The position numbers were made by a program, and so were the translations under genes. Shown here one piece after another: positions 61,250-64,000 of a DNA stretch of 64,000 nt. Below the pieces are notes generated by a model, which ran no database searches, was not told the origin of the DNA, and saw nothing but the letters and a program-made list of their open reading frames with translations. Positions within the stretch are counted from its first letter, which is position 1, and the number at the start of each line of letters is the position of its first letter. This DNA is from Tigriopus japonicus (lineage: Eukaryota; Arthropoda; Copepoda; Harpacticoida; Harpacticidae): positions 11,988,658 through 12,052,657 of the forward strand of contig CM021317.1 in the NCBI GenBank assembly GCA_010645155.1, in the 5' to 3' direction.

Positions 61250-62063
61250 TCTAATAAGAATGTGTTTCGACAGCCTTGCGCAAACAAAGGCTCTCTCAGG
61301 AAATGAAATTTTCGCGAGCTCTCGTCCTCACTTTCTCAACAGAAACCAAACTAGCTCTATGAAATATCTTCCTTATTGTCATGATGAATCTCAATCTGGA
61401 GAACGAATGCACTTGAACACCTCTGACATGAATACTATTTGAAACCATTGAAACATTTTCCGACCTTTAGGATTTATATTTACCCATTATACTTGTGTAG
61501 TGCTTGGCGCATGTCCAACGTCTCGTTTGCTCGAGGTGTCGAGGAATTATTCCTGCCGTCAAAGAATGAAATACATACTATATGCCAAAAGAAGCTAAAA
61601 TGCCTTCGAGTCGTCATCAGTTACAAATATATTTTCAACATATGAAATAATTGTAATGCCTTCGATCCATGACGTGGCGTGCGAATTCGGGAGAATTGAG
61701 ACCATTGTAGTAGACGACTGTGAAATTGTGGGCGGGTTTGGGGCGTCTCTTCAAGTATGAACCGTGGTTGGTGATGAACGAACGGATCGTGAGTACAAAA
61801 ATGTCGTCATTAAGCACAGAACACAGACAATATAGCAAAAGAGGAGAGATTTTTGTCTGAGGGAGGGGAAATCACAGTGGAAAAAGCACTTGTTCTGGTA
61901 TTCTTCTGTCTTTCTCTCGTCTACTCAGTAAGGCAAATCTGGAACAACACCGAGAAGTTCCATGTAATAACGGAATGCTCAAGAAGCGATGATTATGATG
62001 AGGCAGTGCTGCGGATTGTGAAACTCTTTTGTTTTAGAGGTGAAAACAAGGAAGTCACCGTGG
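61250..62063. other. Convergent 3' region of PPM1D and neuroglian
   Basis: 3' untranslated sequence of both genes. Small plus-strand frames at 61853-62167 partly overlap a neuroglian exon in antisense and are not called. Confidence 0.45.
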
Positions 62064-62191
62064 TCACACAAATGTTCCAGGGGCAAGGATGGAATTGGGC
62101 GGTATCCGCTGCTGCTGCTGAAGTTGTTGTTGCTGCTGCTTACGAATCGTCCCATACTGACCTATGAACGATCCATCCTCTTCAAACCGAC
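62064..62191 (-). CDS. Nrg: Neuroglian alternative terminal exon B (FIGQY form)
   Basis: Acceptor TCTTCCAG at 62192-62199, then 128 bp coding GRFEEDGSFIGQYGTIRK, a Gln-rich run, and RIPPNSILAPGTFV with stop TGA at 62064-62066. It keeps canonical FIGQY and ends T-F-V, again PDZ-ligand-like. Confidence 0.84.
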
Positions 62192-64000
62192 CTGGAAGAC
62201 ATTATTTCATTCCGTTAGTATTTGGGGGTTTCAAGCCGATTATTGACACTACTAAGTTGGCCATGCAACAGAGCTGAGAATAGTAAACAACTAAAATGAT
62301 ACTCACGATTCGAGGTGGGTTGTGTTATTGCATTGGATCAATTGGAGGAGATTTGGGTCTTAAATAACAGTTAGACAAGTGTAGCAAATGCTGAGGATTG
62401 CTCCGGATTGCGGTCTTTCCTGTATTTCCCGATGAAGGATCCGTCCTCGTCTAAACCGGCTAAAAATACAGGGTGTAACGAAAAAGCGGGGGCGGAAACG
62501 GACAAGCAAACAACAAACGAAAACAGTCGGATCAGTAAATAGAAAATCAAGTTAATCTCACTAATGGAATAGAGTTGTCAAAGATGAAATATGTAAGGGA
62601 AATGAGTTTGCAACTTGATCAAACTAAAGCTGGCGTAAAAAATTGTTAAAGATCGCCCAGCCAAGTACAGACAAAAAGGTCGAACGGCACATGCGTGTTT
62701 GAATTTGGATTTCAAAACCTCTAAACGCCAACTTACCCGTGTTCTCTCCATCAGCGTAATCGGCAATACTATCAGTGTCAGATTCTGGAGGGAGTTTGAG
62801 ATCAGAATTCATAGTCCCACCGCCTCCAAGATGGCGGTCGTCCAAACTGAAACGAGATTTCAAGCTCTCTTTGAAAATAGCGCCAAACCACAAACCTGTT
62901 GACTTCTCGCCCTTACGGTTGAGTGTACTCAGGGAATCCGCCTTCGTCGTAAGGATCTCGACGTCCCTGTCTTTCCTCGCTCTCTTGGACGGCATATTTT
63001 CCTCCTCGGTTGCGTTTCACGATGCACACGGCCAAGCAGATCAACAACAAGAAGATCACTGCGGCCAACATGCCGATAAACCATCCCGAGTGCGCAATAG
63101 GCTCGTAGCCAGAGGCCCCGGAGGACGGGAGACTTGAGTAAGTGTAGACTGGAAGGATTCGTGAAGGGGTTTGGTGCTTGCCGTCAACGGCCACCACTCG
63201 GAAGTCGTAGGTTTCATCAGGATCTAGACCCCGAACCACGATGCTGTCCTCGTTCAGCTCTTCGTTGGAAGACAGGAACTGGGTCTCCATGTCTTTCTTG
63301 TACTGAACGTAGAAGTGGGAGCCGGGGTTGCCCTCAATATGAGGCATCCAGGTGACTTTGATTCGGGCAAACCCGTTCTCGGCGTTCATGATGATGTATT
63401 TGAAGCGAGGGCGACTGGGAGGCTCATCGGATTGAGGATTGGTATCGCATTCCGTGTAGTAAGGCATACCCTCGCCGGCTGAGGTGGTTGCACGAATGGT
63501 CACTCTGTATTTCGAATAGGCCTGCAAACCGGCTAACTTGGCTTTGTCCGTTCTGTTTTTCATGATCCGTGGCTCGCGTTCCAATAATGGACCAAGTTTG
63601 GTGCCATCTACCTCCTGATAATAGATCCTATAACCGGTAAGAACCCCGTTGACCTCTTGAGGTTGTTTCCAGGCCAAGAGTAAAGCGGAACTACCCATAG
63701 GAAAGCACTCCAACATGTCAACTGGGCCTGGTTTGCCCTCGGGTGTATCAAATTGAATCACGTTGCTCGGTGGGCCGTTGTAAGCTCCATTAAAAGCAAG
63801 GACGCGAGCGTAATTTGTAGCAAATGGCTTGAACGATTGAACCAAGGATCTGGTGGAATCACTCTTCATGATGATCTCTCGGAACTTTTCCTCTCCACTT
63901 TCTTGGGTCCAAGTTTGAATCTTGTATCCTTTGAATTCTCCTCGGATGGACTCTTTGCTTACTCCCTCCCAAGACACAATGGCTGATCGAGGGCCAACCA
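62064..64000 (-). CDS. Nrg: Neuroglian / L1CAM-family adhesion protein (partial, 3' end with two alternative last exons)
   Basis: In transcription order: exon 62917-64000 (cut by the window edge), 62737-62846, then alternative terminal exons 62371-62459 or 62064-62191. The large exon encodes fibronectin type III domains (KPGPVDMLECFPMGSSALLL, GVLTGYRIYYQE, GLQAYSKYRVTI and so on), a transmembrane helix (GWFIGMLAAVIFLLLICLAV), then the cytoplasmic start KRNRGGKYAVQE and YDEGGFPEYTQP, hallmark neuroglian sequence. The second exon gives the conserved ESDTDSIADYADGENTG. Each last exon carries the ankyrin-binding region: DEDGSFIGKY...FATLV (62371-62459), or EEDGSFIGQYGTIRK, a Gln-rich stretch and ...LAPGTFV (62064-62191). 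Both splice in phase from the same donor (62737). It acts in neural and septate-junction adhesion. Ig domains lie outside the window. Confidence 0.94.
62371..62459 (-). CDS. Nrg: Neuroglian alternative terminal exon A (FIGKY form)
   Basis: Acceptor ATTTTTAG at 62460-62467, then 89 bp coding AGLDEDGSFIGKYRKDR and a tail ending FATLV, stop TAA at 62371-62373. The ankyrin motif reads FIGKY instead of FIGQY. The end T-L-V fits a class I PDZ ligand. Confidence 0.82.

Overview
The window is animal nuclear DNA. Genes are split by GT-AG introns of about 60 bp to 5 kb, AATAAA signals follow several stop codons, and every recognisable product is a metazoan housekeeping or cell-adhesion protein. The dual-GAF PDE11, the neuroglian with fly-style alternative tails, and the mix of compact gene clusters with repeat-rich gaps suggest an arthropod, perhaps a small crustacean such as a copepod. 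The taxon is an inference and was not tested.

Layout. 1-15 kb is repeat-rich. It holds the edge of a DNase I-like gene (minus strand), one intronless BTB gene at 8.2-9.3 kb, and many transposon remains: 5'-truncated non-LTR retrotransposon pieces, a tRNA-derived SINE, several hAT-type non-autonomous elements with 8-bp target duplications, and two long inverted-repeat elements. 15-27 kb is a five-exon PDE11 phosphodiesterase with a 4.9-kb intron. 27.8-32.2 kb holds a small three-exon secreted cysteine protein, a MORN-repeat protein and, convergent to it, an intronless FICD AMPylase. 34-39 kb is ARF6, with a hAT MITE in its second intron. 39.6-46 kb on the minus strand holds a Rho-family GTPase, Raptor (mTORC1) and URM1. 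48.6-52.6 kb is a very tight head-to-tail trio: TRAPPC2L, ARL16, INTS13/Asunder. 53.3-57.6 kb holds a single-exon CENP-T candidate and a long secreted Gly-Tyr-rich protein. 58.5-61.2 kb is PPM1D/WIP1. 62.1-64.0 kb is the 3' end of neuroglian/L1CAM, with two alternative terminal exons, cut by the right edge.

The most notable points are the tightly packed same-strand gene groups (TRAPPC2L-ARL16-INTS13 with gaps of 41 and 33 bp; URM1-RPTOR with 97 bp), which look polycistronic; the two alternative C-terminal exons of neuroglian (FIGKY versus FIGQY, both ending in a PDZ-ligand-like T-x-V); a CENP-T candidate; a 1.16-kb hAT element whose subterminal motif has expanded into a minisatellite; and nested transposon insertions that can be dated relative to one another. 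Exon joins were derived by hand from reading frame, splice signals and remembered family sequence, so small boundary errors are possible. No database search was run.
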